From: Mesorhizobium sophorae
GTDB taxonomy: Bacteria; Pseudomonadota; Alphaproteobacteria; Rhizobiales; Rhizobiaceae
DNA: 64,000 bases
NCBI RefSeq assembly: GCF_002270415.1
Contig: NZ_NNRI01000007.1
Coordinates: forward strand, 186,001 to 250,000
Direction of reading: 5' to 3'
Notes under the pieces: model-generated
Databases searched by the model: none
What the model was told of the DNA's origin: nothing
The model's input: only the letters and a program-made list of their open reading frames with translations
Translations under genes and position numbers: made by a program
Shown: piece after piece, positions 26,409 through 35,294 of the stretch
Layout: the number at the start of each line of letters is the position of its first letter
Position numbering within the stretch: the first letter of the stretch is position 1

Positions 26409-27332
26409 GTGGGCATCTATCTCCCGATCGCGGAAATTTCCGTCAACGTCTTCGTACTGCTGGCCATGGGTGCGGCAGTGGGCTTCCTGTCGGGCATGTT
26501 TGGCGTCGGCGGTGGCTTCCTCATCACGCCGCTGCTGATCTTCTACAACATCCCCCCGGCGATCGCCGTCGCCACCGGCGCCAACCAGGTCATCGCCTCC
26601 TCCTTCTCCGGCGTCCTTTCGCACATGAAGCGAGGTACGCTCGACTTCAAGCTCGGCGGCGTGCTGCTGGCCGGGGGCATCGTCGGCTCCACCGGCGGTA
26701 TCTTCGTCTTCGCCTTCCTGCGCAGGCTCGGCCAGCTCGACCTGTTCATCTCGCTGCTTTATGTCGTGCTGCTCGGCACGGTCGGCGGGCTGATGCTGGT
26801 CGAAAGCGTCAATGCGCTGCGCGCCACGCGCAGCGGTGCGGCACCGGTGCTGAAAAAATCCGGCCAGCACAACTGGATCCACCGCTTGCCGCTGAAGATG
26901 CGGTTCAGGGCCTCGAAACTGTTCGTCAGCGTCATCCCGGTGCTAGGTCTTGGCGCAGGCATCGGCTTCCTGTCGTCGATCATGGGCGTCGGCGGCGGCT
27001 TCATCATGGTGCCGGCGCTGATCTATCTGCTGAAAGTGCCGACCAACGTCGTCATCGGCACTTCGCTGTTCCAGATCATCTTCACCTCCGCCTACACGAC
27101 GCTGGTCCATGCCACCACCAACCAGACGGTCGACGTCGTGCTGGCCTTCCTGTTGATGGCGGGCGGCGTTGCCGGCGCGCAATATGGCGCCAAGGCCGGA
27201 CAGAGGCTGCGCGGCGAGCAGCTCAGGGCGTTGCTGGCGCTGCTGGTGCTGGCGGTGGCGATCCGCCTCGCCATCGACCTCTTCGTCACCCCGCCCAATC
27301 TCTATTCGCTGACCGCCACGGGCCTTAACTGA
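26409..27332 (+). CDS. tauE: TauE/SafE-family sulfite/sulfoacetate exporter
   Basis: A 307-residue inner-membrane protein of about eight helices in two halves. Each half carries the family motif: GFLSGMFGVGGGFLITPLL near the N-terminus and GFLSSIMGVGGGFIMVPAL at about residue 190. Family members export sulfite, sulfoacetate or other organosulfur anions. The start is GTG at 26409, with only a weak ribosome-binding site. Its stop codon overlaps the ATG of the next gene by one base (TGATG), so the two are translationally coupled. Closeness to the SoeABC-type genes supports sulfite as the substrate; this is inference. Confidence 0.85.
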   Translation: MGIYLPIAEISVNVFVLLAMGAAVGFLSGMFGVGGGFLITPLLIFYNIPPAIAVATGANQVIASSFSGVLSHMKRGTLDFKLGGVLLAGGIVGSTGGIFVFAFLRRLGQLDLFISLLYVVLLGTVGGLMLVESVNALRATRSGAAPVLKKSGQHNWIHRLPLKMRFRASKLFVSVIPVLGLGAGIGFLSSIMGVGGGFIMVPALIYLLKVPTNVVIGTSLFQIIFTSAYTTLVHATTNQTVDVVLAFLLMAGGVAGAQYGAKAGQRLRGEQLRALLALLVLAVAIRLAIDLFVTPPNLYSLTATGLN

Positions 27333-28123
27333 TGAGGGGGCCCAAAGCGTTCGCAACCGCCATTCTCCTGTCGTTGCTTGCGGCCGCCGTGCCGGTCAAG
27401 GCACAGACACCACCGGTAGAAGGTATCCAGATCGGGCTCTCCACCGACAATGTCTCCATCACCGCCGGCTTTTCCGGCGCCGACCTGACCATTTTCGGCT
27501 CGCTGGAAAATCCCGACCCGCTGGTTGCCCGCCAAGGCAGATACGATGTCATCGTCGTGCTCGAGGGTCCGCCGCGCCCGGTCGTGGTGCGCCGCAAGGA
27601 CCGGGTGCTCGGCGTCTGGGTCAACCTGGAGTCCGAAACCTTCGAGAATGTGCCGATGTCGTATTCGGTGGCGACGACGCGGCCGCTGCAGGACATCACC
27701 GAACCGAATAGCTACAAGCAACTGTCGCTCGGCGCATCCAACCTCTACATGCAGCCGGCCGACGCCGGCGACAACCCGGCGACCATCGAGGAATTCACTG
27801 CGGCGCTGCGCAGCCGCAAAACAGCGACCGGCCTCTACAGCGAGAATGTCGGCGGCGTGCAATTCCTGTCGCAGAACCTGTTCCGCGCCACCGTCAGGCT
27901 GGCACCGAATGTTCCGGTCGGCACCCACAAGGCGCGCGCCTTCCTGTTCAAGAGTGGCGTGTTCATCAAGGAAAGCTCGGCCCAGCTCGAAATCCGCAAA
28001 TCCGGTTTCGAGCAGTCGATCTTCCGTGTCGCGCACAATTATTCCTTCCTCTATGGCGTCTTCGCGATATCGCTGGCCATGCTGACGGGCTGGCTCGGTA
28101 GGGTGATCTTCCGAAAGGATTAG
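27332..28123 (+). CDS. alphaproteobacterial transmembrane protein of the Alph_Pro_TM (TIGR02186) type
   Basis: A 263-residue protein. It has a cleavable signal (AFATAILLSLLAAAVPVKAQ), a large periplasmic domain (GIQIGLSTDNVSITAGFSGADLTIFGSL and VVRRKDRVLGVWVNLES) and one C-terminal membrane helix (FLYGVFAISLAMLTGWLG). I recognise it as the alphaproteobacterial family usually found beside a TauE/SafE permease, as here; no biochemical role is established to my knowledge. One-base overlap with tauE implies a shared operon and perhaps a complex. A terminator-like hairpin follows. Confidence 0.75.
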   Translation: MRGPKAFATAILLSLLAAAVPVKAQTPPVEGIQIGLSTDNVSITAGFSGADLTIFGSLENPDPLVARQGRYDVIVVLEGPPRPVVVRRKDRVLGVWVNLESETFENVPMSYSVATTRPLQDITEPNSYKQLSLGASNLYMQPADAGDNPATIEEFTAALRSRKTATGLYSENVGGVQFLSQNLFRATVRLAPNVPVGTHKARAFLFKSGVFIKESSAQLEIRKSGFEQSIFRVAHNYSFLYGVFAISLAMLTGWLGRVIFRKD

Positions 28124-28124
28124 G

Positions 28125-28159
28125 CGCCGGATTTCCAAAAAGGGTTTCCCTTTCCGGCG
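28125..28159 (+). terminator. terminator-like hairpin after the TauE operon
   Basis: The outer arms CGCCGGA and TCCGGCG enclose AAAGGG-TTT-CCCTTT. The weak U-content downstream makes it a possible rather than strong terminator. Confidence 0.5.
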
Positions 28160-28235
28160 TCTTGCGTTAGAGCACGCCCCCGGCCCGACCGGACACGAGT
28201 TGCCGCTCCCCAAAGACAAAATCAGGAAACTTGCC

Positions 28236-29492
28236 ATGCGACCAGCATTCGGCGGTATCGACTTTGGCACTTCAAACTCCACCGTTGGCGTGGTCCGCAA
28301 CGGGCAGCCGCGCCTCGTCGCACTTGAAGATGGGCAGGTCACGCTGCCCAGTGCCGTGTTCTTCAACTTCGAGGACAACCGCACCTGTTTCGGACGCCAC
28401 GCCATTGCCAACTACACTGACAGCATCGAAGGCCGGCTGATGCGCTCGCTGAAGAGCGTGCTCGGCAGTTCGCTTGCCCACGAGAAGACCCGCATCAAGT
28501 CCCGCTCGATCGGCTTCATGGAGATCGTCGGCCTGTTCCTCGGCCACCTCCGCAAAAAACTGGAGGAAGATGCCGGCGGCGTGGTCGAAACGGTGGTGCT
28601 CGGCCGCCCGGTGCAGTTCGTCGACGACGATCCCGAGGCCGATGCAAACGCCCAGGGCGAACTCGAGAAGGCCGCGCGCGCCCAGGGCTTCAAACACATC
28701 GCTTTCCAGTTCGAGCCGATCGCGGCGGCGCTCGACTATGAGCAGAAGGTGACGCGCGAGGAACTGGCGCTGATCGTCGACATGGGCGGCGGCACCTCGG
28801 ACTTCTCGATCGTGCGCGTCTCACCGCAGCGCTCGCGGTCGCTCGACCGCAAGGACGACATCCTGGCCAGCCGCGGCATCCATATCGGCGGCACGGATTT
28901 CGACCGGCTGTTGAGCATCGCCCATGTGATGCCGCAGCTCGGCTATCTGACCCCGACCAAGGACGGCAAGCGCAATCTGCCGGCCAGCTACTTCATCGAT
29001 CTCGCGACATGGCAGCGCATCAACCTGGTCTACACCGCCAAGGCAATGACGCATCTGCGCCAGATCCGCTACGAGGCCGAGCGCGCCGACCTGGTCGACC
29101 GCTTCATCCACATTGTCGAGCATCGCTATGGACATGCGCTGGCGGCCCTTGTCGAAAAGGCCAAGATCGAGCTGACCGACAGATCATCGGCTCAGGTGGC
29201 GGTGAAGCTGCCGGGGGCGGCGTTCGCCGCCGAAATCACGCGCACCGGGTTGGACGCCACGATTGCCAGGGACATCGAGCGGGTCACCGCAACGGTCGGG
29301 CAGACCATCCGCGACGCCCAAGTCAAGCCATCCGACATCACCGCGGTGTTCCTGACCGGCGGGTCGACCGCAATCCCGCTGGCAAGACGAGAGATTCTCT
29401 CCTTGGTGCCGCAGGCATCCGTCATCGACGGCGACATGTTCGGCTCGGTCGGGCTTGGCCTGGCGCTCGACGCCCAGCGAAAGTTTGGCTGA
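28236..29492 (+). CDS. Hsp70-family ATPase lacking the substrate-binding domain (YegD-like)
   Basis: A 418-residue actin-fold ATPase. Hsp70 motifs are in order: GIDFGTSNSTVGVV (phosphate 1), LIVDMGGGTSDFSIV (phosphate 2) and AVFLTGGSTAIPLAR (adenosine). DnaK is about 640 residues; here the C-terminal beta-sandwich and lid are absent, as in YegD proteins, whose clients are not known. The ATG at 28236 follows AGGAAA at 7 bases; a TTG at 28200 is possible. It lies between the TauE pair and SoeABC on the same strand. The convergent LysR gene ends 10 bases after it. Confidence 0.87.
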   Translation: MRPAFGGIDFGTSNSTVGVVRNGQPRLVALEDGQVTLPSAVFFNFEDNRTCFGRHAIANYTDSIEGRLMRSLKSVLGSSLAHEKTRIKSRSIGFMEIVGLFLGHLRKKLEEDAGGVVETVVLGRPVQFVDDDPEADANAQGELEKAARAQGFKHIAFQFEPIAAALDYEQKVTREELALIVDMGGGTSDFSIVRVSPQRSRSLDRKDDILASRGIHIGGTDFDRLLSIAHVMPQLGYLTPTKDGKRNLPASYFIDLATWQRINLVYTAKAMTHLRQIRYEAERADLVDRFIHIVEHRYGHALAALVEKAKIELTDRSSAQVAVKLPGAAFAAEITRTGLDATIARDIERVTATVGQTIRDAQVKPSDITAVFLTGGSTAIPLARREILSLVPQASVIDGDMFGSVGLGLALDAQRKFG

Positions 29493-29502
29493 CACGGCCC
29501 AC

Positions 29503-30411
29503 TCACGGGCGGGCGGGCGCCGCTTCATCGGCACTGGCGCTGAGATGCGCCTTGAGCGCCATCTGGGCAAGGCTCGCCTGCCGGTCGCGGTGGGTGATGA
29601 TGGCGAAGTCGCGCTTCGGCAGGTCAATAGGCACCGCGCGCAAACTGCCTTCGGCAATCGCGCCGCCGACGACGAGTTCGGAAATGATGGTGGCGCCGGC
29701 ACCCGCCTCGACCGCCTGGCGGATGGCCTCGTTGCTCGGCAGCACCAGGAATATCTGCAGGTCGGCGAGCGAAATTCCTTCGCGGCGGGCCAGATCCTCC
29801 AGCACTTCGCGCGTGCCCGAACCACCCTCGCGGATGATCCAGCGCAGGCCCTTGATGTCGGGCCGGCCTTGCGAGACTTCGGCGATCTCGGGGTGGGCGC
29901 TGGCGACGACCAGCATCAACCTGTCGACGTCGACCTTGGCGCGACGCAGGATGTCGGATTCCGTCCGCCCCTCGACCAGACCGAGATCCGCGGCACCATC
30001 GAGGACATTGGCCTCGACCTGCCTGGTGTTGCCGATGGTGACGCTCAACCTGACGGCGGGATAGGCCTCGTGGAAGGAAGCCAGCCGGCGCGGCAGCCAA
30101 TAGCTGGCGATGGTCTGGCTGGCGGCGATCGAGAGGCTGCCGGTGACCGTCTGCGAGACATGCTCCAGCACGTTGCGCGCAGCGGCTGCCCGCTCCAGCA
30201 CGGCCTTGGCTTCCGGCAGGAAGCGGTGCCCGGTCTGGGCGAGCTCGATGTTGCGGCCAACCCGGTTGAACAGATGGACGCCATGCTGCTCTTCAAGCGC
30301 GCGAATAGCGGCAGACGCGGCCGATTGGGAAATGCCAAGCAGCTCGGCCGCCTTGGTCATGTGGCCACGCTCGGCAACGGCGACGAAAATCCGCAATTGG
30401 TCCAGGGTCAT
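29503..30411 (-). CDS. LysR-family transcriptional regulator
   Basis: A 302-residue LysR protein. The N-terminal winged helix-turn-helix is MTLDQLRIFVAVAERGHMTKAAELLGISQSAASAAI (here broken for description at GHMTKAA). The effector-binding domain begins at about residue 90 (GSLSIAASQTIASYWLP). It resembles CysB/CbbR-type activators. It is divergent from the SoeABC-type operon across a 278-base AT-rich gap, the classic arrangement of a LysR with its target. ATG 30411 is chosen because homology starts at MTLDQL; an upstream start at 30429 exists. The ligand is unknown; sulfite or a sulfur compound would fit. Confidence 0.88.
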   Translation of the reverse strand: MTLDQLRIFVAVAERGHMTKAAELLGISQSAASAAIRALEEQHGVHLFNRVGRNIELAQTGHRFLPEAKAVLERAAAARNVLEHVSQTVTGSLSIAASQTIASYWLPRRLASFHEAYPAVRLSVTIGNTRQVEANVLDGAADLGLVEGRTESDILRRAKVDVDRLMLVVASAHPEIAEVSQGRPDIKGLRWIIREGGSGTREVLEDLARREGISLADLQIFLVLPSNEAIRQAVEAGAGATIISELVVGGAIAEGSLRAVPIDLPKRDFAIITHRDRQASLAQMALKAHLSASADEAAPARP

Positions 30412-30689
30412 ACGTGCATTAAGAACCAATATCGATCGAATTTACAAGAACAACTGATTAGACAGATCGATAGCTTTATTCTACGTTTTCGAGTGAAGTT
30501 AGAAAAAACTCGCCATCGAATCGCAGAGAACAAAATGATCGGGCGGTTCAGATCCCTGCTTGCCCATTGGACCCGCGGCATCCGGCGGCGGCTGGGCGGT
30601 GACCGATACCACCCGGAAGAGCACTATATGCGTGGCCCCGGGCCGAAGACACGAGCCAAGTCCGCCGGCCGTGCAGGCACCAGCGGATC
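30412..30689. promoter_or_regulatory. AT-rich divergent control region, lysR-soeA
   Basis: The first 130 bases are clearly AT-richer than the surroundings. ATCGAT occurs twice, 35 bases apart (30431 and 30466), within possible LysR boxes. The last 150 bases are GC-rich and carry no recognised signal. Confidence 0.4.
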
Positions 30690-33620
30690 ATGATGCACCG
30701 ACCGCCGCGCGGCGCAAATTCGGCTCCATCGCAACGCCCGCTTGCCGACACGCGCGCGCCCGATGAAGGCGACGGCGTCGACACCTCGCCGGACATTTCC
30801 GACAGCATCGCCAAGACGACCTGCTACATGTGCGCCTGCCGCTGCGGCATCGACGTGCACATCAAGGACGGCAAGGTCCGCTACATCAACGGCAACAAGG
30901 ACCATCCGGTCAATCGCGGCGTGATCTGCGGCAAGGGCAGCTCCGGCATCATGCAGCACTACAGCCCGGCCCGGCTGAAAAAACCATTGCTGCGCACAGG
31001 CCTGCGCGGCTCAGGAGAATTCCGTGAGATCGAGTGGGAGGAAGCCTTCTCGATCGCGACCGAACGGCTCTCGGCCATCCGCCGGACCGATCCGAAAAAA
31101 CTCGCCTTCTTCACCGGCCGCGACCAGTCGCAGTCGCTCACCGGCTGGTGGGCAAGCCAGTTCGGCACGCCTAACTTCGCCGCGCATGGCGGCTTCTGTT
31201 CGGTCAACATGGCGGCCGGCGGCCTCTATACGATCGGCGGCTCATTCTGGGAGTTCGGCGAACCCGACTGGGACAACACCAGATACTTCATGCTGTTCGG
31301 CGTCGCCGAGGATCACGATTCCAACCCGATCAAGATCGGCCTCGGCAAGCTCAAGGCGCGCGGTGCCAAGGTGGTTTCGATCAATCCGTGCCGGACCGGC
31401 TACAACGCCATTGCAGACGACTGGATCGGCATCCGGCCCGGCACCGATGGCCTGTTCGTGTTCGCCCTCATACACGAACTGCTGAAGGCCGGGCGCGTCG
31501 ATCTCGACTATCTCCTGCGCTACACCAATGCGCATTTGCTCGTCATCCAGGAGCCGGGTGCGGCGGATGACGGCCTGTTCGTGCGTGACGCCGGCGGCAA
31601 TCCACTGGCCTGGGACAGGGTTGCGAAGACGCCTGTCAACGCCACCGATGCCGGCGCGAAACCTGCGCTGACGGGCAGCTTCATCGTCGACGGTCGCCGC
31701 TGCGCGCCGGTGTTCCAACTCATCGCCGACCGCTATCTCGATGAGAGCTACGCACCCGATGCGGTGGCAGAGCGCTGCGGCATTCGCGCCGACACGATCC
31801 GCAGGATCGCCGCCGAACTCGCGCATGTCGCCTTCGAACAGACGATCGAATTGCCGGTCGCCTGGACCGACTGGGCCGGGCGCCGGCACGAGACGATCAA
31901 GGGGCGGCCAGTGTCGATGCATGCCATGCGCGGCATCTCCGCCCATTCGAACGGCTTTCACACCTGCCGCGCCATCCATCTCTTGCAGGTGCTGCTCGGC
32001 ACCGTGGACGTCCCCGGCGGCTTCCGCTTCAAGCCGCCCTACCCGAGATCGGCGCCGCCGGGCCCAAAGCCTTCAGGCAAGACCGTCAAGCCGATGACGC
32101 CGCTCGACGGCATGCCGCTCGGCTTCGTCTGCGGGCCGGACGACCTTTTGGTCGACGAGGCCGGCATGCCTGTTCGCATTGACAAGGCCTATTCCTGGGA
32201 TGCACCGCTGGCGGCACATGGCCTGATGCACACCGTTATCCGCAACGCATGGGCCGGCGATCCGTATCCGATCGACACGTTGATGATGTACATGTCGAAC
32301 ATGGCATGGAATTCCTCGATGAACACCGTCGAGACCATGGCGATGCTGACCGACCATGACGAAGCGGGCAACTACAAGATCCCCTTCATCATTTATTCCG
32401 ACGCCTACTATTCCGAGACGGTACCGTTCGCCGATCTCGTGCTGCCGGACACAACCTATCTCGAACGCCATGATTGCATCAGCCTGCTCGACCGGCCGAT
32501 CAGCCATGCCGACGGACCAGGGGACGCCATCCGCCATCCCGTCGTCGAGCCGGATCGCGATGTCAGGCCGTTCCAATCGGTGCTGATCGAACTCGGCGCG
32601 CGGCTTGGCCTGCCGTGCTTCGTCAATGACGACGGCTCGGCCAGATACCGCGACTATGCCGATTACATCGTCAACCATGAGCGGACGCCCGGCATCGGCC
32701 CGCTTGCCGGCTGGCGCGGCAAGGACGGGAGTGCGATCGGCAAGGGCGAGGCCAATCCGGACCAATTGCAGCGCTACATCGACAATGGCGGCTTCTGGCA
32801 CCACGATTTCGCCGAGGACCAGCGCTACTACAAGATGGCCAACCGCTCCTATCTCGACTTCGCGGTGCAGATGGGTTTCATCCCCAAGGCTGAGCCGGTC
32901 GTCTTCCAGCTCTATTGCGAGCCTCTGCAGCGCTTCAGGCTGGCCGCACGCGGCCATGGCCGCGTGGTGCCGCCAGAGGGCGACCGCCAGCGCATCGAGA
33001 CCTATATGGACCCGCTGCCGTTCTGGTACATGCCGTTCGAGGAAGCGGCCGTCGATTTGCAAGACTATCCGCTGCACGCGCTGACGCAGCGGCCGATGCA
33101 TATGTATCATTCCTGGGGCTCGCAGAATGCGTGGCTGAGACAGATTACCAGCCAGAACCGGCTGTTCGTGCATCACCGGACCGCCGCAGGTCTCGGCCTT
33201 GTCGATGACGACTGGGTGTGGATCGAAAGCATCAACGGCAAGGTCAAGGGACAGATCAAGCTGGTCGACGGGGTGAACGAAAGCACGGTTTGGACCTGGA
33301 ACGCGATCGGCAAGCGGCGCGGCAGCTGGGGGCTGAAGGACGATGCGGCCGAATCCAATCGCGGCTTCCTGCTCAACCACATCATTGGCGACCAGACTTC
33401 GGCCGACGCCAACGGCAAGCGCTATTCGAATTCAGACCCGGTGACGGGCCAGGCAGCGTGGTTCGACCTGCGCGTGCGCATCGTCAAATGCGCGGCCGAG
33501 GAGGCCGGCTTCACCGAGCCGCAATTCGAACGTTTCCAACAACCGCCGGGCTTCGAACCCGCACCAGACAGACTGACCTTCGGCGCTGACTTCCGCCGGG
33601 CAAGGGAGGCGGCCGAATGA
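30690..33620 (+). CDS. soeA: molybdopterin oxidoreductase catalytic subunit, sulfite dehydrogenase SoeA type
   Basis: A 976-residue Mo-bis-MGD enzyme of the DMSO-reductase superfamily. An N-terminal [4Fe-4S] site is formed by C45-x2-C48-x3-C52 and C80. A Cys in HGGFCSVN (C170) sits where the molybdenum ligand is expected. There is no Tat signal, so the subunit faces the cytoplasm, as described for SoeA of Allochromatium vinosum, which is about the same size. SoeABC oxidises cytoplasmic sulfite to sulfate and feeds electrons to quinone. The following genes match SoeB and SoeC. Its stop overlaps the soeB start (ATGA). Polysulfide/thiosulfate reductase is an alternative reading within the same superfamily, but the DmsC-type anchor and the neighbouring TauE favour Soe. 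Confidence 0.82.
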   Translation: MMHRPPRGANSAPSQRPLADTRAPDEGDGVDTSPDISDSIAKTTCYMCACRCGIDVHIKDGKVRYINGNKDHPVNRGVICGKGSSGIMQHYSPARLKKPLLRTGLRGSGEFREIEWEEAFSIATERLSAIRRTDPKKLAFFTGRDQSQSLTGWWASQFGTPNFAAHGGFCSVNMAAGGLYTIGGSFWEFGEPDWDNTRYFMLFGVAEDHDSNPIKIGLGKLKARGAKVVSINPCRTGYNAIADDWIGIRPGTDGLFVFALIHELLKAGRVDLDYLLRYTNAHLLVIQEPGAADDGLFVRDAGGNPLAWDRVAKTPVNATDAGAKPALTGSFIVDGRRCAPVFQLIADRYLDESYAPDAVAERCGIRADTIRRIAAELAHVAFEQTIELPVAWTDWAGRRHETIKGRPVSMHAMRGISAHSNGFHTCRAIHLLQVLLGTVDVPGGFRFKPPYPRSAPPGPKPSGKTVKPMTPLDGMPLGFVCGPDDLLVDEAGMPVRIDKAYSWDAPLAAHGLMHTVIRNAWAGDPYPIDTLMMYMSNMAWNSSMNTVETMAMLTDHDEAGNYKIPFIIYSDAYYSETVPFADLVLPDTTYLERHDCISLLDRPISHADGPGDAIRHPVVEPDRDVRPFQSVLIELGARLGLPCFVNDDGSARYRDYADYIVNHERTPGIGPLAGWRGKDGSAIGKGEANPDQLQRYIDNGGFWHHDFAEDQRYYKMANRSYLDFAVQMGFIPKAEPVVFQLYCEPLQRFRLAARGHGRVVPPEGDRQRIETYMDPLPFWYMPFEEAAVDLQDYPLHALTQRPMHMYHSWGSQNAWLRQITSQNRLFVHHRTAAGLGLVDDDWVWIESINGKVKGQIKLVDGVNESTVWTWNAIGKRRGSWGLKDDAAESNRGFLLNHIIGDQTSADANGKRYSNSDPVTGQAAWFDLRVRIVKCAAEEAGFTEPQFERFQQPPGFEPAPDRLTFGADFRRAREAAE

Positions 33621-34351
33621 CCTGTCTGCCAAGTCAAAGCGGCAAGAAGCTCGGCCTCGTCATCGATCTCGACACCTGCGTCGGCTGCCAGGCCTGCGTC
33701 ACTGCCTGCAAGGAATGGAACACCGGCGGCCACATGGCGCCGCTGACCGACATCGACCCCTATGGCGGCCATGTCGACGGCGTCTGGTTCAACCGCGTCC
33801 ACAGCTACGAACACACCACCGAGGTGGGCGGGCGCACGGTCAACTTCCCGCGCTCTTGCCTGCATTGCGAGACGCCGGCCTGCGTCACGGTCTGCCCGAC
33901 CGGCGCCTCCTACAAGCGGGCCTCGGACGGCATCGTACTGATCGACGAGGACAAGTGCATCGGCTGCAAATTGTGCAGTTGGGCCTGCCCCTATGGGGCG
34001 CGCGAATTCGATCGTGATGTTGGCGTGATGAAGAAGTGCACGCTGTGCGTCGACCGCATCTACAATGACAATTTGGCCGAGGAAGACCGCGTGCCGGCCT
34101 GCGTCGCGGCTTGCCCGACCAGCGCCCGGCATTTCGGCGATCTCGGCGATCCCGCGTCGGCTGTCTCGCAACTGGTGGCGGAGCGTGGCGGCGTCGACCT
34201 GATGCCAGAACTCGGCTATCACCCGACCAACAAATATCTGCCGCCGCGCGCCCACACCAAGCGCGCCGCATCGGTGGCCGCGCCGGCACTCGAACCGGTG
34301 CGGCCCGAAGGCGGCTTCCTGGGCTGGGTCGACCGCATGCTTTCGAACTGA
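33617..34351 (+). CDS. soeB: iron-sulfur electron-transfer subunit, SoeB type
   Basis: A 244-residue four-cluster ferredoxin subunit that passes electrons from SoeA to the membrane anchor. Four Cys groups are visible: CVGCQACVTACKEW, CLHCETPACVTVC, CIGCKLCSWACPYGA, and CTLC with CVAACPTSARHFGD. The ATG overlaps the soeA stop by four bases, and soeC starts 5 bases after its stop. There is no signal peptide, consistent with a cytoplasmic SoeAB pair. Confidence 0.87.
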   Translation: MTCLPSQSGKKLGLVIDLDTCVGCQACVTACKEWNTGGHMAPLTDIDPYGGHVDGVWFNRVHSYEHTTEVGGRTVNFPRSCLHCETPACVTVCPTGASYKRASDGIVLIDEDKCIGCKLCSWACPYGAREFDRDVGVMKKCTLCVDRIYNDNLAEEDRVPACVAACPTSARHFGDLGDPASAVSQLVAERGGVDLMPELGYHPTNKYLPPRAHTKRAASVAAPALEPVRPEGGFLGWVDRMLSN

Positions 34352-34356
34352 CATCC

Positions 34357-35292
34357 ATGCATCCAGCCTTCTCCGTCGTCTTCTTCACCACCGCCACCGG
34401 CGCCGGCTATGGGTTGCTGGCGCTGCTTGGGGTGCTCGGAGGGCTCCAGATCATCCCGCCCGACTTCTGGCTCGCCCTCATCGGCATGGGCCTGGCGCTT
34501 GGCCTGATCATGGCCGGGCTATTGTCCTCGACAGGTCATCTCGGCAGACCCGAACGCGCCTGGCGAGCGTTCTCGCAATGGCGCAGCTCATGGCTGTCGC
34601 GCGAAGGCGTTGCCTCGGTCATCACCTTCGTTCCGGCGGGCCTGTTCGGCATCGGCTGGGTGTTTTTCGGCCGCAGCGGCGGCTGGGTGGCCATCGCCGG
34701 ATTTCTGGCGGCCATCGGTGCGGTCGTCACCGTCTGTACCACCGGCATGATCTATGCGTCGCTGAAGCCTATCGCCCAGTGGCACAGCCGCTTTACTCTG
34801 CCCGGCTACCTCATTTTTTCTGCGATGACCGGCAGCGTGCTGTTGAACGCGCTGCTGCAGGCATTTGCTCTCGGCTCGAAGACCCTTCTGGCGGCCTCGG
34901 TGCTGCTAGGTCTGCTCGGCTGGGGCTGGAAGCTGGCGACCTGGCGCTACAACGACCGCCTGGAAATCCCAACCAATGCCAACACCGCGACGGGGCTCGC
35001 CGGCGGCACGGTACGATCGCTGGAATGGCCGCATACCGAAGAGAATTATCTGCTCAAGGAGATGGGGTTCCGAATCGCGCGCAAGCACAGCGCGCGCCTG
35101 CGCCGGATCACGCAGGGTCTGGCCTTCGCCCTGCCCGTCCTGCTGCTTGCCGCTGCATTCGCCTTGCCATGGCCCTTCGCGGTGCTGCTGTCAGTGTTCG
35201 CCGCGATCGTCCAGTTCGCCGGCATGCTGGTCGAAAGATGGCTGTTCTTCGCCGAGGCAAAGCACACTGTGACGCTCTACTATGGACGCTGA
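34357..35292 (+). CDS. soeC: DmsC-type membrane anchor subunit, SoeC
   Basis: A 311-residue inner-membrane protein with about eight hydrophobic helices. The DmsC-family signature SSTGHLGRPERAWRAFSQWR (about residues 53-72) is followed by SSWLSREG. It anchors SoeAB and hands electrons to the quinone pool. It starts 5 bases after soeB. The stop is 2 bases from the stop of the convergent pdeM, so the two transcripts must overlap at their ends. Confidence 0.85.
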   Translation: MHPAFSVVFFTTATGAGYGLLALLGVLGGLQIIPPDFWLALIGMGLALGLIMAGLLSSTGHLGRPERAWRAFSQWRSSWLSREGVASVITFVPAGLFGIGWVFFGRSGGWVAIAGFLAAIGAVVTVCTTGMIYASLKPIAQWHSRFTLPGYLIFSAMTGSVLLNALLQAFALGSKTLLAASVLLGLLGWGWKLATWRYNDRLEIPTNANTATGLAGGTVRSLEWPHTEENYLLKEMGFRIARKHSARLRRITQGLAFALPVLLLAAAFALPWPFAVLLSVFAAIVQFAGMLVERWLFFAEAKHTVTLYYGR

Positions 35293-35294
35293 CC

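Noticed and set aside
32073..33380. 435-codon minus-strand frame opposite soeA
   Set aside because: It is fully antisense to a conserved molybdoenzyme and has no domain.
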